Shown here: positions 9,734-22,572 of the stretch, one piece after another | How positions within the stretch are numbered: position 1 is the stretch's first letter | Layout of the letters: each line of letters opens with the position of its first letter | Source of the DNA: Triticum aestivum | Lineage: Eukaryota > Streptophyta > Magnoliopsida > Poales > Poaceae | DNA length: 64,000 nucleotides | NCBI RefSeq assembly: GCF_018294505.1 | Contig: NC_057796.1 | Location: forward strand, 273,999,079-274,063,078 | Reading direction: 5' to 3' | Translations under genes and position numbers: made by a program | The notes under the pieces: model-generated | What the model was told of the DNA's origin: nothing | The model's input: only the letters and a program-made list of their open reading frames with translations | The model's database searches: none

Positions 9734-11065
9734 TGAAAGTGCTAGTTATCGACTAGAGGGGGGTGAATAGGCGATTTTATGAAAGTCTTCAAAACAGGGG
9801 GCTTTGAAGACAGACAGTAGAAATGAACCTATTGATATGCAGCGGAAGGTATACTACACTTGACAAGCCATAGTCAAGTAAGCAATTGAAGTGAAAGCAC
9901 GAAGACTATTAGCAGCTAGGTAGTATGGATCAGGATGGAAGAAAGTATGAAACCAAACAACAACAGTCTTCACATAGTGAAGCCAATCAGATCATGCAAG
10001 AAGGCAATGACTTCACGAAGACAAACTGTAAGTAAAGAGAGGTAAGAGATAGAACTAGTTGCTTGGTTAGGACAAGGATTTGTTGGACCAGTTCCAGTTG
10101 CTATGACAACTGTACGTCTGGTTAGGGAGGCTGAGATTTAACTCACAAGACCGCATCTTCACCTTATTGCCCTTGAGCTAAGAACACTTAGTCCCCGCCC
10201 AATCACTCTGGTAAGTCTTCAAGGTAGACTTCCAAGTCTTCACAGACTTCGTTCACCGGCAATCCACAATGACTCTTGGATGCTCAGAACGCGACGCCTA
10301 ACCGGCTGGAGGATTCATAGTCCTCAAGTGTAACAAGTCTTCAGATCACGCAGACAGAAAGACTTCAGTGATGCCTAACACTCTTTGGCTCTGGGTGTTT
10401 GGGCTTTGTTCTCGCAAGGATCTTTCTCTCAAATGCTTCGGAGGTGGGTTGCTCTCAAACGACAAAAGCCGTGCACTAACTCTGAGCAGCCACCAATTTA
10501 GGGTGTAGGGGGTGGGCTATTTATAGCCAGGAGGCAACCCTACCTGATTTGTCCGAAATGACCCTGGGTCACTAAGGAACTGACACGTGTCCAACGGTCA
10601 GATTTCAAACACACGCGACAGCTTGACTTGGGCTACAAGTAAAGCTGACTCATCCAGCTCTGGATAAGATTTGCTCTCATTGTCTTCGCTCGAAGACAAA
10701 GGATTTGGTTGAGCATCACTTCAGTCACTCTAACTTTGTTCACTTGGACCCCACTTAACAGTGCGGGGGTTCCTATCACTCAATAAAGAAGAAAAGGAAA
10801 CTACGAAACAACTATGTCATCGCACTACATAGTCTTCATGTGAATGTCTTCTCAAGTCATAATCTTCGTTGTGAATATCTTCACAGACCACCATTGTCTT
10901 CAATGTCTTCACACATTTTTAGGGGTCATCTCTGGTTGGTAAACCAAATCAATGTGGGACTACTACCTGTGTTATCCTGCAATTCTCACAAACACATTAG
11001 TCCCTCAACCAAGTTTGTCGTCAATACTCCAAAACCAACTCGGGGTGGCACTAGATGCACTTACA
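9734..11065 (-). repeat. 3' LTR of the minus-strand element (1332 bp)
   Basis: Bounded by TGAAAGTGCTAGTTATCGAC on the + strand and ...CTAGATGCACTTACA, i.e. TGTAAGTGCATC...AGCACTTTCA on the coding strand. It includes a TATA box near 10518-10525 (TATAAATA on minus). AAGACT/AGTCTTC words recur throughout. Confidence 0.88.
10518..10525 (-). promoter_or_regulatory. LTR TATA box
   Basis: TATAAATA on the minus strand within GGCTATAAATAGCC, correctly placed inside the LTR for transcription leftward. Confidence 0.55.
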
Positions 11066-11083
11066 ATCTCCCCCTTTTTGGTG
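11066..11083 (-). other. Polypurine tract
   Basis: Minus strand reads CACCAAAAAGGGGGAGAT directly before the LTR start TGTAAG, the expected plus-strand priming site. The next ~560 bp (11084-11646) are non-coding internal sequence with no recognised feature. Confidence 0.75.
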
Positions 11084-11646
11084 ATTGATGACAAACTGGT
11101 TGAAGTTTTCAACGGGAATAAAAGTATGCGAAAGTGTAAGGATTGAGGCATTGTCTTCATAAGTAGCAAAAGGCTCCCCCTGAAGATGTTTATATAAGTA
11201 GTTTGCCTTTGAATGCAAATGCACATGGCAGGTTTTACTTTGTGGAGATCATCTTCAACTTATGAAGACAAATCATCATGCATATAAAGATATAACAAAG
11301 ATAATGACATGCATAATGAAAAATGGACGTCTGCGGTATGACTTCATGCGGAATTTATCATCGCATCACAGAGTAGCAGAAAAAGTAGCAGACGACCATC
11401 AAGTTTAAGTGTTACAACCCAAGGAACCAAATGTGTCATAAGATGAGAGTTGTAAACACTTGGCAAAATATAGCAACCACCCATAAGGACCCGCTTAAAG
11501 ACTATCAACTCATATGCTTCTCCCCTTTTGTCAGTAAGGACCAAAAAAGTTTGAAGACATAGAGCATCTACTCGTTCCCATCAGGAGTAGATGAAGGTGT
11601 AGGGTCGACGCTTGAGTTCGGTGGTGCAGAAGGGCCTCGTGCAGTG

Positions 11647-13700
11647 TCAAGATGCAATGCAGCCATGGTCGGTCGGTGAAGTGGCATCGTCTTCTTCATC
11701 GACAACTCTCGCAACAACAGTTGCAGCCAAAGATGAATACTCAGAGTCTTCTATTGATGGAGTGCAGCGCCAGCTTGCATTGCGTGGAGGTCTGGAGTCA
11801 AATTTGAAGCCTTCTGTGAAGCCATCTTCGCGAAGATCTTCCTCAGGGCATAGCAGTGTGAGACTCTTCCAAGACCGCCGACAGGCTTCATGAGCGACGA
11901 ACGAGTTCTTGGTGGCAAGGTTTTGAATGCGATTGACATCCACCCAGATGCTCTGCATCTGACGTTTGAGCCAGTCATGATGCTTATCCTGTTTCTGATG
12001 TAAGGCCACAAGAAGATCTCGGTCATTGAGTACACGAGAACGCTTCCGAGGCCTTTGGGCAATTGTACTGTCGGTGGCTTCGGTGTTTGCACAATGAGGC
12101 ACACATATATTGCCAGCCAGAGGATAAGATGGAGTTGCAGCAATGGGGACATGAATTCCTTCTATTGGTTGCGTGAAGCTTTGATGATCAACATTATGAA
12201 GATATAGTGGCTCCTTGGCAGGCTCGGGGTAGATGGCTTCGACGGACAGATCAACCTCAGGCAGAAAGACTAGATGGTTGTGTGCTGAGGGCTGATAGTC
12301 AACAGAAGAGTGGAGTTTGATCAAGCGCATCACCCATGGAGCATAAAACTTTAGGCCAAATAGATCAATCCCAGATGCAGCTAGTTGTCTGATGAAGAAA
12401 TCCTGGGAGTTGAATCTGATGCCATTGACAATATAGAATACCAAGGTCTTCATGGTGCCTTCAAGTTTGGCTTCGGAAGAATGTCCCTTGATTGGCCATA
12501 GAGTACGCCGCAGAATATGGTAGACTGTGCATGGCAAGTAGTCGAGGTCTTGGACGAAGAAGTTTTTGGGATATTCAGCATCTTGGGGCAGTGGCTTCAT
12601 CATACTGGGCATTTCACTCATATTTGGCTCAGGCCTCTTGAAGACACTCTGCAGTTCATTCCTGTGAAGCTGACAACCAGGTTCATATAGCTCACCTGGA
12701 GTGGGAAGGGAAGTAAGCTCGATGGATCTTGAGCTTTGGCTTCATGATGTACATCTCCTGTCATCCACTCGAGGATCCATGTCTTCGGATCCCTGTTGTA
12801 GCCCCGGATGTGAAGTGTGGCAAAGAACTGCAGCAGTAGTTCTTCATTCCAGTGTTCCTTGTCAGTGACAAACTGTAGAAGACCAACCTCCCTAAAGCAG
12901 TCAAGAGCTTCTTCCAGACAGGGCAGCCCAGCAATAGCTTCACAATCAAGGTGCATGTGTGAAAATATTCGCCCTTGATTGTATAAAATGCAGGAGTAAT
13001 AGCTGCGCTGCTGATAGCTCCAGAAGCGATCAGAAGAGATCTTTGGCTTCGAGTATGGATTCTTGGCACTGTCAAAGAATGTGTTGTGTGCCCTGAAGCT
13101 GGTCACGCTGAACGATCCTAGTGATGTGGCGGCACCTGGAAGCCTTGGCAGCCTAGGCTTTGTCTTCTGTACCTGAGGCCTCTGCTCAACATGGTAGTCG
13201 TACTAAGGTCCGGGAGCAGTGGGAGGAACCAAAACAGGCTATCACATTGTCACAAGCTGACCGCGATCATAGGCATGTTCAATGGTGTGAGGCCTTGGGG
13301 GTGGAACGGTGGCGTCAACATTCACTGTGGCTTCAGGTTGCCCATGAGCGTCAAGCACAACATTGGCTTTAGGCTCCACACTGTCTTCAGCCATGACAAC
13401 ATCATTGGCTTCAGTCGTGTTGGTTGTGGCAGCCTCAATGTTTTCAACCTCCGTTTCTTCGATGACAGGAGGGTCGGGCATAGTCACATTCTCCTCTAGA
13501 ATGACTTCTTTAGTGACAGGGGGTGTGGCAACTCTTTCTTCTTCTTCTCTTGTTTCTTGATTTTCATCGGCTGATGCAGCCGGAATGTCTTCAGCAGCTT
13601 TTGCTTCAGACTCTGATACATTCGCAGTAGGGGTGGCTTCAGGAAACACTTGACGTGCGACTGAGCTTTGTTGCGCTTCCCCTTCTGGAATGCTCGACAT
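11647..13700 (-). pseudogene. Retrotransposon ORF remnant (frameshifted)
   Basis: Three minus-strand blocks in different frames look like one protein of about 650 residues: 13700-13242 (starts MSSIPEGEAQQ; acidic, rich in E, A, T, V), 13106-12618 (FWSYQQRSYYSC... a folded, W/Y-rich region) and 12621-11647 (ends in a basic segment RPRKRSR and a CPEEDL-containing tail). The middle block has no ATG of its own and overlaps the third by 4 bp, so at least two frameshifts have broken it. Its style fits the gag-like or unknown ORFs of grass LTR elements. No catalytic motif seen; function unknown. The Athila-type insertion lands on the start codon. Confidence 0.6.
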
Positions 13701-13702
13701 GG

Positions 13703-15080
13703 TGATAACCCACAAGTATAGGCGATCACAACAGTTTTCGAGGGTAGAGTATTCAACCCAAATTTATTGATTCGACACAAAGGGAGCCAAAGAATATTCT
13801 CAAGTATTAGCAGTTGAGTTGTCAATTCAACCACACCTAGGTAACTTAGTATCTGCAGCAAAGTATTTAGTAGCAAATTAGTATGGAAGTAACGTTAATG
13901 GTGGCAAAAGTAACAATGATAGTTTTGTAGTGATTGTAACAGTAGCAGCGGAAAAGTAAATAAGCGAACAACAATATGTGAAAAGATCGTAGGCATTGGA
14001 TCGGTGATGGAGAATTATGCCGGATGCGATTCCTCATGCAATAGTTATAACATAGGGTGACACAGCACTAGCTCCAGTTCATCAATGTAATGTAGGCATG
14101 TATTCCGAATATAGTCATACGTGCTTATGGAAAAGAACTTGCATGACATCTTTTGTCCTACCCTCCCGTGGCAGCGGGGTCCTATTGGAAACTAAGGGAT
14201 ATTAAGGCCTCCTTTTAATAGAGTACCGGACCAAAGCATTAACACTTAGTGAATACATGAACTCCTCAAACTACGGTCATCACCTCGGGGTTAACGGATC
14301 ATAACACATAATAGGTGACTATAGACTTGCAAGATAGGATCAAGAACTCACATATATTCATGGAAACATAATAGGTTCAGATCTGAAATCATGGCACTCA
14401 GGCCCTAGTGACAAGCATTAAGCATAGCAAAGTCATAGCAACATCAATCTCTGAACATAGTGGATACTAGGGATCAAACCCTAACAAAACTAACTCGATT
14501 ACATGGTAAATCTCATCCAACCCATCACCGTCCAGCAAGCCTACGATGAAATTACTCACGCACGACGGTGAGCATCATGAAATTGGTGATGGAGGAAGGT
14601 TGATAATGACGATGGCGATGGATTGCCCTCTCCGGAGCCCCGAACGGACTCCAGATCAGCCCTCCCGAGAGAGATTAGGGCTTGGCGGCAGCTCCATATC
14701 GTAAAACGCGATGAATCCCTCTCCCTGATTTTTTTTCTCCCCGAACGTGAATATATAGAGTTGGAGTTGAGGTCGGTGGAGCACCAGGGGGCCCATGAGG
14801 CAGGGGGCGCGCCCAGGGGGGTAGGCGCGCCCCCACCCTCGTGGACGGGGTGTGGGCCCCTTGGCCTTGATTCTTTCGCCAGTATTTTTTATTAATTCCA
14901 AAAATATTCTCCGTGAAGTTTCAGGTCATTCCGAGAACTTTTATTTCTGCACAAAAATAACACCATGGAAATTCTGCTGAAAACAGCGTCAGTCCGGGTT
15001 AGTTCATTCAAATCATGCAAGTTAGAGTCCAAAACAAGGGCAAAAGTGTTTGGAAAAGTAGACACGATGGAGACGTATCA
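13703..15080 (-). repeat. 3' LTR of the minus-strand Athila-lineage element
   Basis: + strand starts TGATAACCCACAAGTATAGG and ends GACGATGGAGACGTATCA-like at 15080; 1378 bp. It has the GC-rich palindrome near 14785-14850 and a TATATA box near 14750. About 30-40 bp shorter than the plus copies. Confidence 0.9.
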
Positions 15081-15094
15081 ACTCCCCCAAGCTT
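15081..15094 (-). other. Terminal polypurine tract
   Basis: AAGCTTGGGGGAGT on the minus strand immediately before the LTR. The identical 14-mer occurs again at 17080-17093. Confidence 0.8.
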
Positions 15095-17079
15095 AAACCT
15101 TTGCTTGTCCTCAAGCAATTCAGTTGATAAACAAAAAGTGATAAAGAAAAACTTTTACAAACTCTATTTGCTCTTGTTGTTGCAAATATGTAAAGCCAGC
15201 ATTCAAGTTTTCAGCAACGATTATGAACTAACCATATTCACAATAACATTTAGGTCTCATGTTTACTCATATCAATGACATAATCAACTAGCGAGCAATA
15301 ATAATAAATCTCGGATGACAACACTTTCTCAAAATAATCATAATATGAGATAACAAGATGGTGTCTCGCTAGCCCTTTCTGAGACCGCAAAACATAAATG
15401 CAGAGCACCTCTGAAGATCAAGGACTAACTAAACATTGTAATTCATGGTAAAAGAGATCTAGTCATAGGCATACCCAATATAAATTAATAGTAATGGATG
15501 CAAATGACAGCGGTGCTCTCCAGCTTGTGCTCTTTAATAAGAGGGTGATGACTCAACATAAAAGTACATAGATAGGCCCTTCGCAGAGGGAAGCAGGGAT
15601 TTATAGAGGTGCCAGAGCTTGATTTTAAAGCAGAGATGAATAATATTTTGAGCGGCATACTTTCATTGTCAACATAACAACCGAGAGATCTCGATATCTT
15701 CCATGCTACACACATTATAGGCAGTTCCCAAACAGAATGGTAAAGTTTATACTCCCCCACCACCAACAAGTATCAATCCATGGTTGGCTCAAAACAACGA
15801 GTGCCTCCAACTAGCAATAGCCCTGGTTGGTGCAATTATTTCGATTTGATTTGCTTAGAGCATGGGACTGGGCATCCCGGTGACCAGCCATTTTCTCGTG
15901 AGTGAGGAGCGGAGTCCACTCCTCTTGAGAATAACCCGCCTAGCATGGAAGATACAGACATCCCTAGTTGATACATGGGCTATTCGAGCATACAAAACAG
16001 AATTTCATTTGAAGGTTTAGAGTTTGGCACATAAAAATTTACTTGGAACGGCAGGTAGATACCGCATATAGGAAGGTATAGTGGACTCATATGGAATAAC
16101 TTTGGGGTTTATGGAAGTGGATGCACAAGCAGTATTCCTGCTTAGTACAAGTGAAGGCTAGAAAAAGACTGGGAAGCGACCAACTAGAGAGCGACAACAG
16201 TCATGAACATGCATTAAAATTAATAAACATTGAGTGCAAGCATGAGTAGGATATAATCCACCATGAACATAAATATCGTGGAGGCTGTGTTGATTTTGTT
16301 TCAACTACATGCGTGAACATGTGCCAAGTCAAGTCACTCGAATCATCCAAAGGAGGATACCATCCCATCATACCACATCACAACCATTTTAATAGCATGT
16401 TGGCACGCAAGGTAAACCATTATAAACTCCTAGCTAATTAAGCATGGATTAAGCAACTATAATCTCTAATTGTCATTGCAAACATGTTTATTCATAATAG
16501 GCTGAATCAGGAACGATGAACTAATCATATTTACAAAAACAAGAGAGGTCGAGTTCATACCAACTTCTCTCATTGCAATCAGTCCATCATATATCGTCAT
16601 TATTGCCTTTCACTTGCACGACCGAACGGTGTGTATAATAATAATAGTGCACGTGCATTGGACTAAGCTGGAATCTGCAGGCATCTGACACACAGGAGAA
16701 GACAAGATAATATGGGCTCTTGGTTAAATCAACAATAATGCATATAAGAGCCACTTTAACATTTTCATTATGGTCTTCTCCTCTCGACCCCCAAAGAAAA
16801 GAAAAGAAATAAAACTATTTACACGGGAAAGCTCCCAACAAGCAAAAGAAGAACGAGAAATCTTTTTGGGTTTTCTTTTTACTCATTACTACTACAAGCA
16901 TGGAAAGTAAACTAGCTAAAAGCTACAACTAATTTTTTTTTTATTAAGGTTTTTCAAACACACAAGAAGAAAGAATAAAAAGGAAAATAAACTAACATGG
17001 ATATCACGGTGAAAAAGTATGAGCATCGACAACTAGAATGAGTGTGTGAACATGAATGTAATGTCGGTGAGAAATACGT
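15095..17079 (-). other. 2-kb non-coding internal 3' region
   Basis: No ORF of note. It is collinear with 37625-39605 and 45857-47837 in the plus-strand copies, so it is a conserved part of the element although it encodes nothing recognisable. Confidence 0.7.
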
Positions 17080-17093
17080 ACTCCCCCAAGCTT
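17080..17093 (-). other. Second PPT-like 14-mer
   Basis: AAGCTTGGGGGAGT on minus, 20 bp after the ORF2 stop and 2 kb before the LTR. Conserved at 37611, 45843 and 58123. Confidence 0.75.
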
Positions 17094-17114
17094 AGGCTTT
17101 TGGCCTAAGTTGGT

Positions 17115-18219
17115 CTATGGCCACGGCTGGCCTGGCGGATATCCAAAGTTATAGTTGGGGTCGTACTGAGATGGAGCCTCAGGGTACCACTGATTGGTGA
17201 TCCCCTCCGGATCCCACTGGTAAACCGACTGATGTGGAGGATCAGGTTGTGCCACCGACTCTGGCTCTGTAGCTGATGTGGGGTTCTGGTAGGCATGAAA
17301 TGCCTCCGGCAGAACAAGATATTTGCCTGAAGATAAGTCAAACAAAGAAGGAGTAGGCAAAGTAATAGTCTCAGGGTGATTTTTATCAAATAACAGTCTG
17401 TAGTTAAGCATCTTTTTCTTATTCTTAACAATAAAATCATGTGCTACCATCCTCTTATAGTCTAGAAAAACAGGAGGCAACAACTTTTCTTCTTTCTCAT
17501 AGTGCCTAATAGGTATGTTAAAGCGTGCAGCGAGGCGCGAGGCGCGCGGCGAAGATACCTCCCAAGATGGGAGCCTTCGTGCGGTTCAGACTTAACCGCT
17601 TGGCAATAATAGCGCCTAGACTAAAAGTGTTGTCACGAAACAAGGCATGGCACAAAATAACAATATCAGGGGCACTAAGGCTTCCACAGTTTCCGCGACC
17701 AATTAAACATCTACTAGCAAATATCGCAAAGTAACGCAGAACCGAAAAATGTATGCTAGTAATTCTTGCATCAGAAACTTTCCTCGTTTCCCCTACAGCG
17801 ATCATATCAATAAACCCTTCCACATCATTACGATGTGGTTCCTCTATGCTGCCAGTAAGGGGTATCTTACAGACCCAGCAGAAATCAGAAAGGGACATCT
17901 TCTTATGCTCATCATATAAATAAAATTCTACTGAAGGTGGTGATCTCCTAGCATGGAAATGAAAATTTTGCACGAAAATATTAGTGAGTAAGAGATACTG
18001 TTCGCGCTGGTCGCGGAGGAAGTCGGTGAGGCCCGCATTCTCAGCCAAAGAATAAAAATCATCATGAATCCCGGCTGCTGTTAAGAACTCATCACAAGGC
18101 CATTCACATGGCCGAACTTCCGCGGTGCGAGGGAGATTATATTTGGGCCTCTTATCCTCTCCACTTTTCTTATCCCTCGAGCTTCGGCTCGAAGAGCCCC
18201 TCAATAATCTCTTCATCAT
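17115..18219 (-). pseudogene. Athila-lineage ORF2 (unknown function), frameshifted
   Basis: Start MMKRLLRGSSSRSS at 18219. It is open to 17518, where GCGAGGCGCGAGGCGCGCGG-like short duplications shift the frame; the protein resumes in 17483-17115 and ends in a P/Y/Q-rich tail (GYPPGQPWP). Motifs shared with the plus copies include CEWP, LTDFLRDQ, PPSVEF, VGETRKVSDARITS and LIGRGNCG. The position 3' of gag-protease is where Athila elements carry an env-like or accessory ORF, but no signal peptide or membrane segment is evident, so env is not supported. Confidence 0.72.
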
Positions 18220-18599
18220 TTTCTGTATTTTTTAGTAACTCAAAATAAAAGTGAACCAAACTCAACAAAATTGATAGCAACTACTCCCACAAGTGCCTAG
18301 AGACTATATCATGCATTAGAACTACTTGGGACCATATAAATTTGGCATGCAAGCTCAAGAACAGGGTCACCTAAGCAGCAAAAAATTGCAATGAATAAAG
18401 CACTAGAACAAAAACTAATTGGACTATTGGAGGAGTCACATACCGAAGAACAATCACCCAAAGCAGTTTTGTGAGTGGTGCTTTGAGCAAGGAGATCGAA
18501 AATCGCAGCAAGATGAGCTAGAACTCGTGCTTGAGCTGGTTGGTGATTTTTTTGCGAGGAAGAAGGAGTGTGTGGTGGCTGGAATAAGTGGAGGGGAGC

Positions 18600-18665
18600 C
18601 ACAAGGGGCCCACGAGGTAGGGGGGCACCTAGGGGGTGGGCGCACCCTGGACCCTCGTGGCCAGG
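18600..18665 (-). promoter_or_regulatory. Internal GC-rich palindrome upstream of ORF2
   Basis: CCCACGAGGT...GGGCGCACCC...CCTCGTGGCC; the same type of inverted repeat as in the LTRs. It lies about 380 bp upstream of ORF2, with possible splice signals between (GTATGTGACTCC donor, TTTCAG-like acceptor in plus copies). Confidence 0.5.
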
Positions 18666-18986
18666 TGCTTGCTCCCCCTGGTGTGTTCTCAGTGCCAGAT
18701 ATTCTCAAGTATTCTAGAAAAAATCATATTCCATTTTCGGGGCATTTGGAGAACTTTTATTTTCGGGGTATTTTTTATTGCACGGATAATTCAGAAAACA
18801 GACAGAAAATACTATTTTGCTTTTATTTATTCTAAATAATAGAAAGGAAAAGGAGGGTACAGAAGGTTGTGCTTTCTAACTTCATCCATCTCATGCTCAT
18901 CAAAAGGAATCCACTAACAAGGTTGATCAAGTCTTGTTAACAAACTCATTCCGAATCGCATGAAATCGGAGAAATTTCGAATAACA

Positions 18987-20100
18987 CTAGGTTACCTCAA
19001 TGGGGATATGCACATCCCCAACAATAAGAATATCATATTTCTTCTTGACAGTAGGTAGAGGAAATTCGAAACCTCCAATAATAATCGATGGAATTTTTTC
19101 AATAGAATTGATACTGTGGACTTGAGGTTGTTTCCTCGGAAAGTGTACCGTATGCTCATTACCATTAACATAAAAAGTGACATTGCGTTTGTTGCAATCA
19201 ATAACAGCCCCTGTAGTATTCAAAAAGGGTCTACCAAGGATAATTGACATACTATGGTCCTCGGGAATATCAAGAATAACAAAGTCCGTTAAAATAGTAA
19301 CGTTTGCAACCACAATAGGCACATCCTCACAAATACCGACAGGTATAGCAGTTGATTTATCGGCCATTTGCAAAGATATTTCAGTAGGTGTCAACTTATT
19401 CAAATCAAGTCTACGATATAAAGAGAGAGGCATAACACTAACACCGGCTCCAAGATCACATAAAGCAGTTCTAACATAGTTTCTTTTAATGGAGCATGGT
19501 ATAGTTGGTACTCCTGGATCTCCTAGTTTTTTAGGTATTCAACCCTTAAAAGTATAATTAGCAAGCATGTTGGAAATTTCAGCTTCCGGTATCTTTCTCT
19601 TATTTGTGACAATATCTTTCATGTACTTAGCATAAGGATTCATTTTAAGCATATCAGTAAAACGCATATGCAAAAAGATAGGTCTAATCATTTCAGCAAA
19701 GCGCTCAAAATCCTCATCATCCTTTTTCTTGGATGGTTTGGGAGGAAAAGGCATGGGTTTCTGAACCCATGGTTCTCTTTCTTTACCGTGCTTCCTAGCA
19801 ACAAAGTCTCTTTTATCATAATGTTGATTCTTTGATTGTGGGTTATCAAGATCAACAACAGGTTCAATCTCTACATCATTGTCATTGCTAGGTTGAGCAT
19901 CAACATGAACATTATCATTAACATTATCAGTAGGTTCATGTTCATCACCTGATTGTGTTTCATCATCACACATAGAAATATCATTGGGATTCTCAGGTGT
20001 GTCAACAACAGGTTCACTAGAAGCATACAAAGTCCTATCATTTTTCTTTTTCTTCTTCTTAGAAGGACTAGGTGCATCAACATTAGTTATCTAAGAATCT
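18987..20100 (-). pseudogene. gag C-terminal part and aspartic protease (minus copy)
   Basis: 20030-19539 carries the Asp/Asn-rich linker and the PFPPKPSKKKDDEDFERFAEM gag-protease region. It stops at TGA 19541-19539, where relatives have Gly. 19433-18987 is the protease domain (MPLSLYRRLDL..., VILDIPEDHSMSIILGRPFL). The 5' end is cut by the Fatima-like insertion at 20122. Confidence 0.75.
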
Positions 20101-20121
20101 TGCTCAATTCTCTTAGGGTGG

Positions 20122-20594
20122 TGAGGGAGTCCTGGACTAAGGGGTCCTCGGGCGTCCGGCCTGTTATCCATGGGCCGGACTGATGGGCTGTGAAGGCACG
20201 AAGGCCGAAGACTGTACCCGTGTCCGTATAGGACTCTCCTTGGCATGGAAGGCAAGCTTGGCGATCAACTATGAAGATTCCTTCCTATTTATCCGACTCT
20301 ATGTAACCCTAGATCCCCCCGGTGTCTATATAAACCGAAGGGTTTAGTCCGGAAAGTATATACTCATTACCATAGTCATACAAGCTAGACTTCTAGGGTT
20401 TAGCCATTATGATCTCGTGGTAGATCAACTCTTGTAATACTCATATTCATCAAGATCAATCAAGCAGGAAGTAGGGTATTACCTCCATAGAGAGGGCCCG
20501 AACCTGGGTAAACATCGTGTCCCCTGTCTCCTGTTACCATCGACCTTAGACGCACAGTTCGGGACCCCCTACCCGAGATCCGCCAGTTCTGACA
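20122..20594 (+). repeat. 5' LTR of Fatima-like element 1 (473 bp)
   Basis: TGAGGGAGTCCTGGACTAAG ... CCGCCAGTTCTGACA. It contains TATATAAA (20327-20334) and the conserved GGTAGATCAACTCTTGTAAT stretch. Internal sequence begins CCGACATTGGTGCTTTCATT, the putative primer-binding region. Confidence 0.87.
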
Positions 20595-20626
20595 CCGACA
20601 TTGGTGCTTTCATTGCGAGTTCCACT

Positions 20627-22512
20627 GTGACGTCGACGATTGGATCGATGGCTCTCCTTGTCCTTAAAGACAACATCACCTCCGGAGGAGCACTGGCCCC
20701 GGGCGAAACCCTCCGGCTGGGCGGCTTTACCATGACCGCCCGTTCGGCCGTTGAGCCGATGATGACCTCTCGGGCCATCGAAAATCCCCTTCGCATCAAC
20801 TCCGAACACTCCAAGCAGATGGATCCAGCAGAGTTCTCGTCCTTGAACGAGCTCCTAGATCGCATCACGGCTTTGGGAATTGCCACAGATTACGGTCGGA
20901 TCGGGCCTAAAACCGATCAAGACGAAATCAAAACTCCACCGGTCACCCACCAGATAGCGGTAGTCGAGGAGCAGGACGGCGAGTCTTTTTCTATATTGAA
21001 AATGGACTATGTCGGATCGCCGATCAGGATGAGCCGGATACCCACCAGCAAAAGGATGTGACCGGCCCTCCGAACATAGAATCGCACAGCAGGCCTAAAC
21101 AATCAGAAGATAGTCCGGAGCCCGGACTGTCAAGTCTGGAAGGTCTTCAGACTCCAGATAATCGATCGGGTCAGGGTTCGGATTTAATTCCACCCACCCA
21201 CCCAGGCATAAGCGCTCTCATGAGCATAAAACAACAGTCTCAGGAAATGGTCCACCACTTCTGGGCCAGATTCCTCCTTGTCAAAGACAAGGTAAAAGAT
21301 TGCCGCGACGAGGGCACGATATCAGCGTTCTGCAACAATTGCACGGACGAAGGAATTCTCAACGCCATCCATCGCCGCCGCATACTAAACTTCATTGACT
21401 TAGCAACTATCGTACATAGTACAACGCGATGGAAAGCGCCTGGAAAGCTCAGGCAGCTTGCTGGGAGCCGCCGGTCCCAACTCAGCTCCTCCTACAGGCG
21501 AAAAGGGCGCACCCCCATGGCACGCCCAGTCCAATAGTCAAGAAACATAAACCCATTACGTGGCACAGAACCGTTCTGGAGGGATGGCCCGATGGCCCAT
21601 GCAAAATACACATGACACCGGATACCGTGTCAACCCACAGTCTTAGAGCATGTTGGATACTCCGGCAGGTAGCCAAGAGCAGCGAGGACATCCTTATCAA
21701 GGACACCCCAGCGCAGCACCCTCCAGAAAACGAAGACACAAGAGTATTGACGGTCTTCGAGATATTCTCTTCAAACAATAAGCGCAAAAGGGCACTTGGC
21801 GACCTCGCCGAAGTCTACCAAATCACTGCAATAAACCCTTGGAACGACACGGCTATAACATTTAATGCCGGTGACGAACCGAAATACAGGACAGTTCGAT
21901 CGCCAACCGCATTAGTCCTCAGTCCCATCGTGGACGGGTTTCGACTCACCAAGGTCCTCATGGACGGCGGCATCGGACTAAACCTCATTTATGAGGATAC
22001 ACTCCACAAAATGGAAATAGACAGGAGCCGCATCAAGCAAAGTAGCACAACCTTCCGAGGAATCATTCCCAATCGGGAGGCGCGGTGTGCGGGAAAAATC
22101 ACACTTGACGTGGTATTTGGCACACCGGAGAATTATCAATCCGAAGAAATCACCTTCCAAGTGGCTCCTTTCAGCAGCGGATACCACGCCCTATTGGGGC
22201 GGGATGCTTTTACACACTTCCAAGCTATACCTCATTACAGGTATATGAAGCTCAAAATGCCCGGACCAAACGGTATAATCACTCTCGTCAGTGATCTGGA
22301 CATAGCACTCCGCGCTGAAAACAAACCCGCATCCCTGGCCCTTGAGGCACTATCCGAAGCCCGCGCGGCCGAAGAATTAACCGCACCGCGCTCCATGGTG
22401 GACAGGGACGACGTGATCCTCGACAAACGCCCCAAATCCACCTCCTTCAAACCGGCAGAAGAAATAGTCAAATTCCAGGTCCACCCAACGGACCCCAAGA
22501 AGACAGCATCTA
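20627..22512 (+). pseudogene. Fatima-like gag-protease, frameshifted and truncated
   Basis: Three overlapping frames, 20627-21061, 21058-21537 and 21429-22512, form one gag-to-protease reading frame broken by at least two indels. The gag core includes HHFWARFLLVKDKVKDC. The protease-like fold includes LVLSPIVDGFRLTKVLMDGG, with D-G-G in place of the D-S/T-G triad, and LLGRDAF. The last residues before the break are DPKKTAS; there is no reverse transcriptase. Confidence 0.78.
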
Positions 22513-22513
22513 T

Positions 22514-22572
22514 GTATATTAGGTTTGAGTGATTCGGCTAAGCAACTAGCGAGTAGTAGTAGTAAACTCTGC
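22514..22572. other. Filler DNA at deletion junction
   Basis: ATATTAGGTTTGA occurs at 22516-22528 and again at 22573-22585 at the start of the MITE fragment, with 44 bp of GAGTAGTAGTAGT-containing filler between. This fits template-switching repair. Confidence 0.6.

Larger units (their letters stand above)
9734..13702 (-). mobile_element. LTR retrotransposon 3' part, minus strand
   Basis: Contains one LTR (9734-11065), a polypurine tract beside it, and coding remnants of one long ORF. The left flank GTGAC (9729-9733) would be its target duplication, but the partner side is lost. No reverse transcriptase or integrase motif is visible in the retained part, so superfamily is undecided (unclassified, or a large non-autonomous derivative). 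A gypsy element interrupts it at 13702/13703. Confidence 0.8.
13703..20121 (-). mobile_element. Athila-lineage gypsy element, minus strand, 5' part lost
   Basis: 3' LTR at 13703-15080, then on the minus strand the order gag-protease (20100-18987), unknown ORF2 (18219-17115), PPT-like motif and terminal PPT. This matches the plus-strand copies at 31382-49266 and 54676-60542, and all lack reverse transcriptase and integrase. CATGG (13698-13702) is the likely target duplication; its partner is missing because a Fatima-like element and a deletion removed the 5' half. Family resembles WHAM/Sabrina. Confidence 0.88.
20122..22513 (+). mobile_element. Fatima-like gypsy element, 3' truncated
   Basis: Inserted into the minus-strand Athila-type element; left flank GGTGG (20117-20121). 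One LTR (20122-20594), then gag and a protease-like domain, truncated at about 22513 before any reverse transcriptase. A paralogue lies at 49275-51534. The name Fatima rests on the remembered LTR start TGAGGGAGTCCTGGA. Confidence 0.85.
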
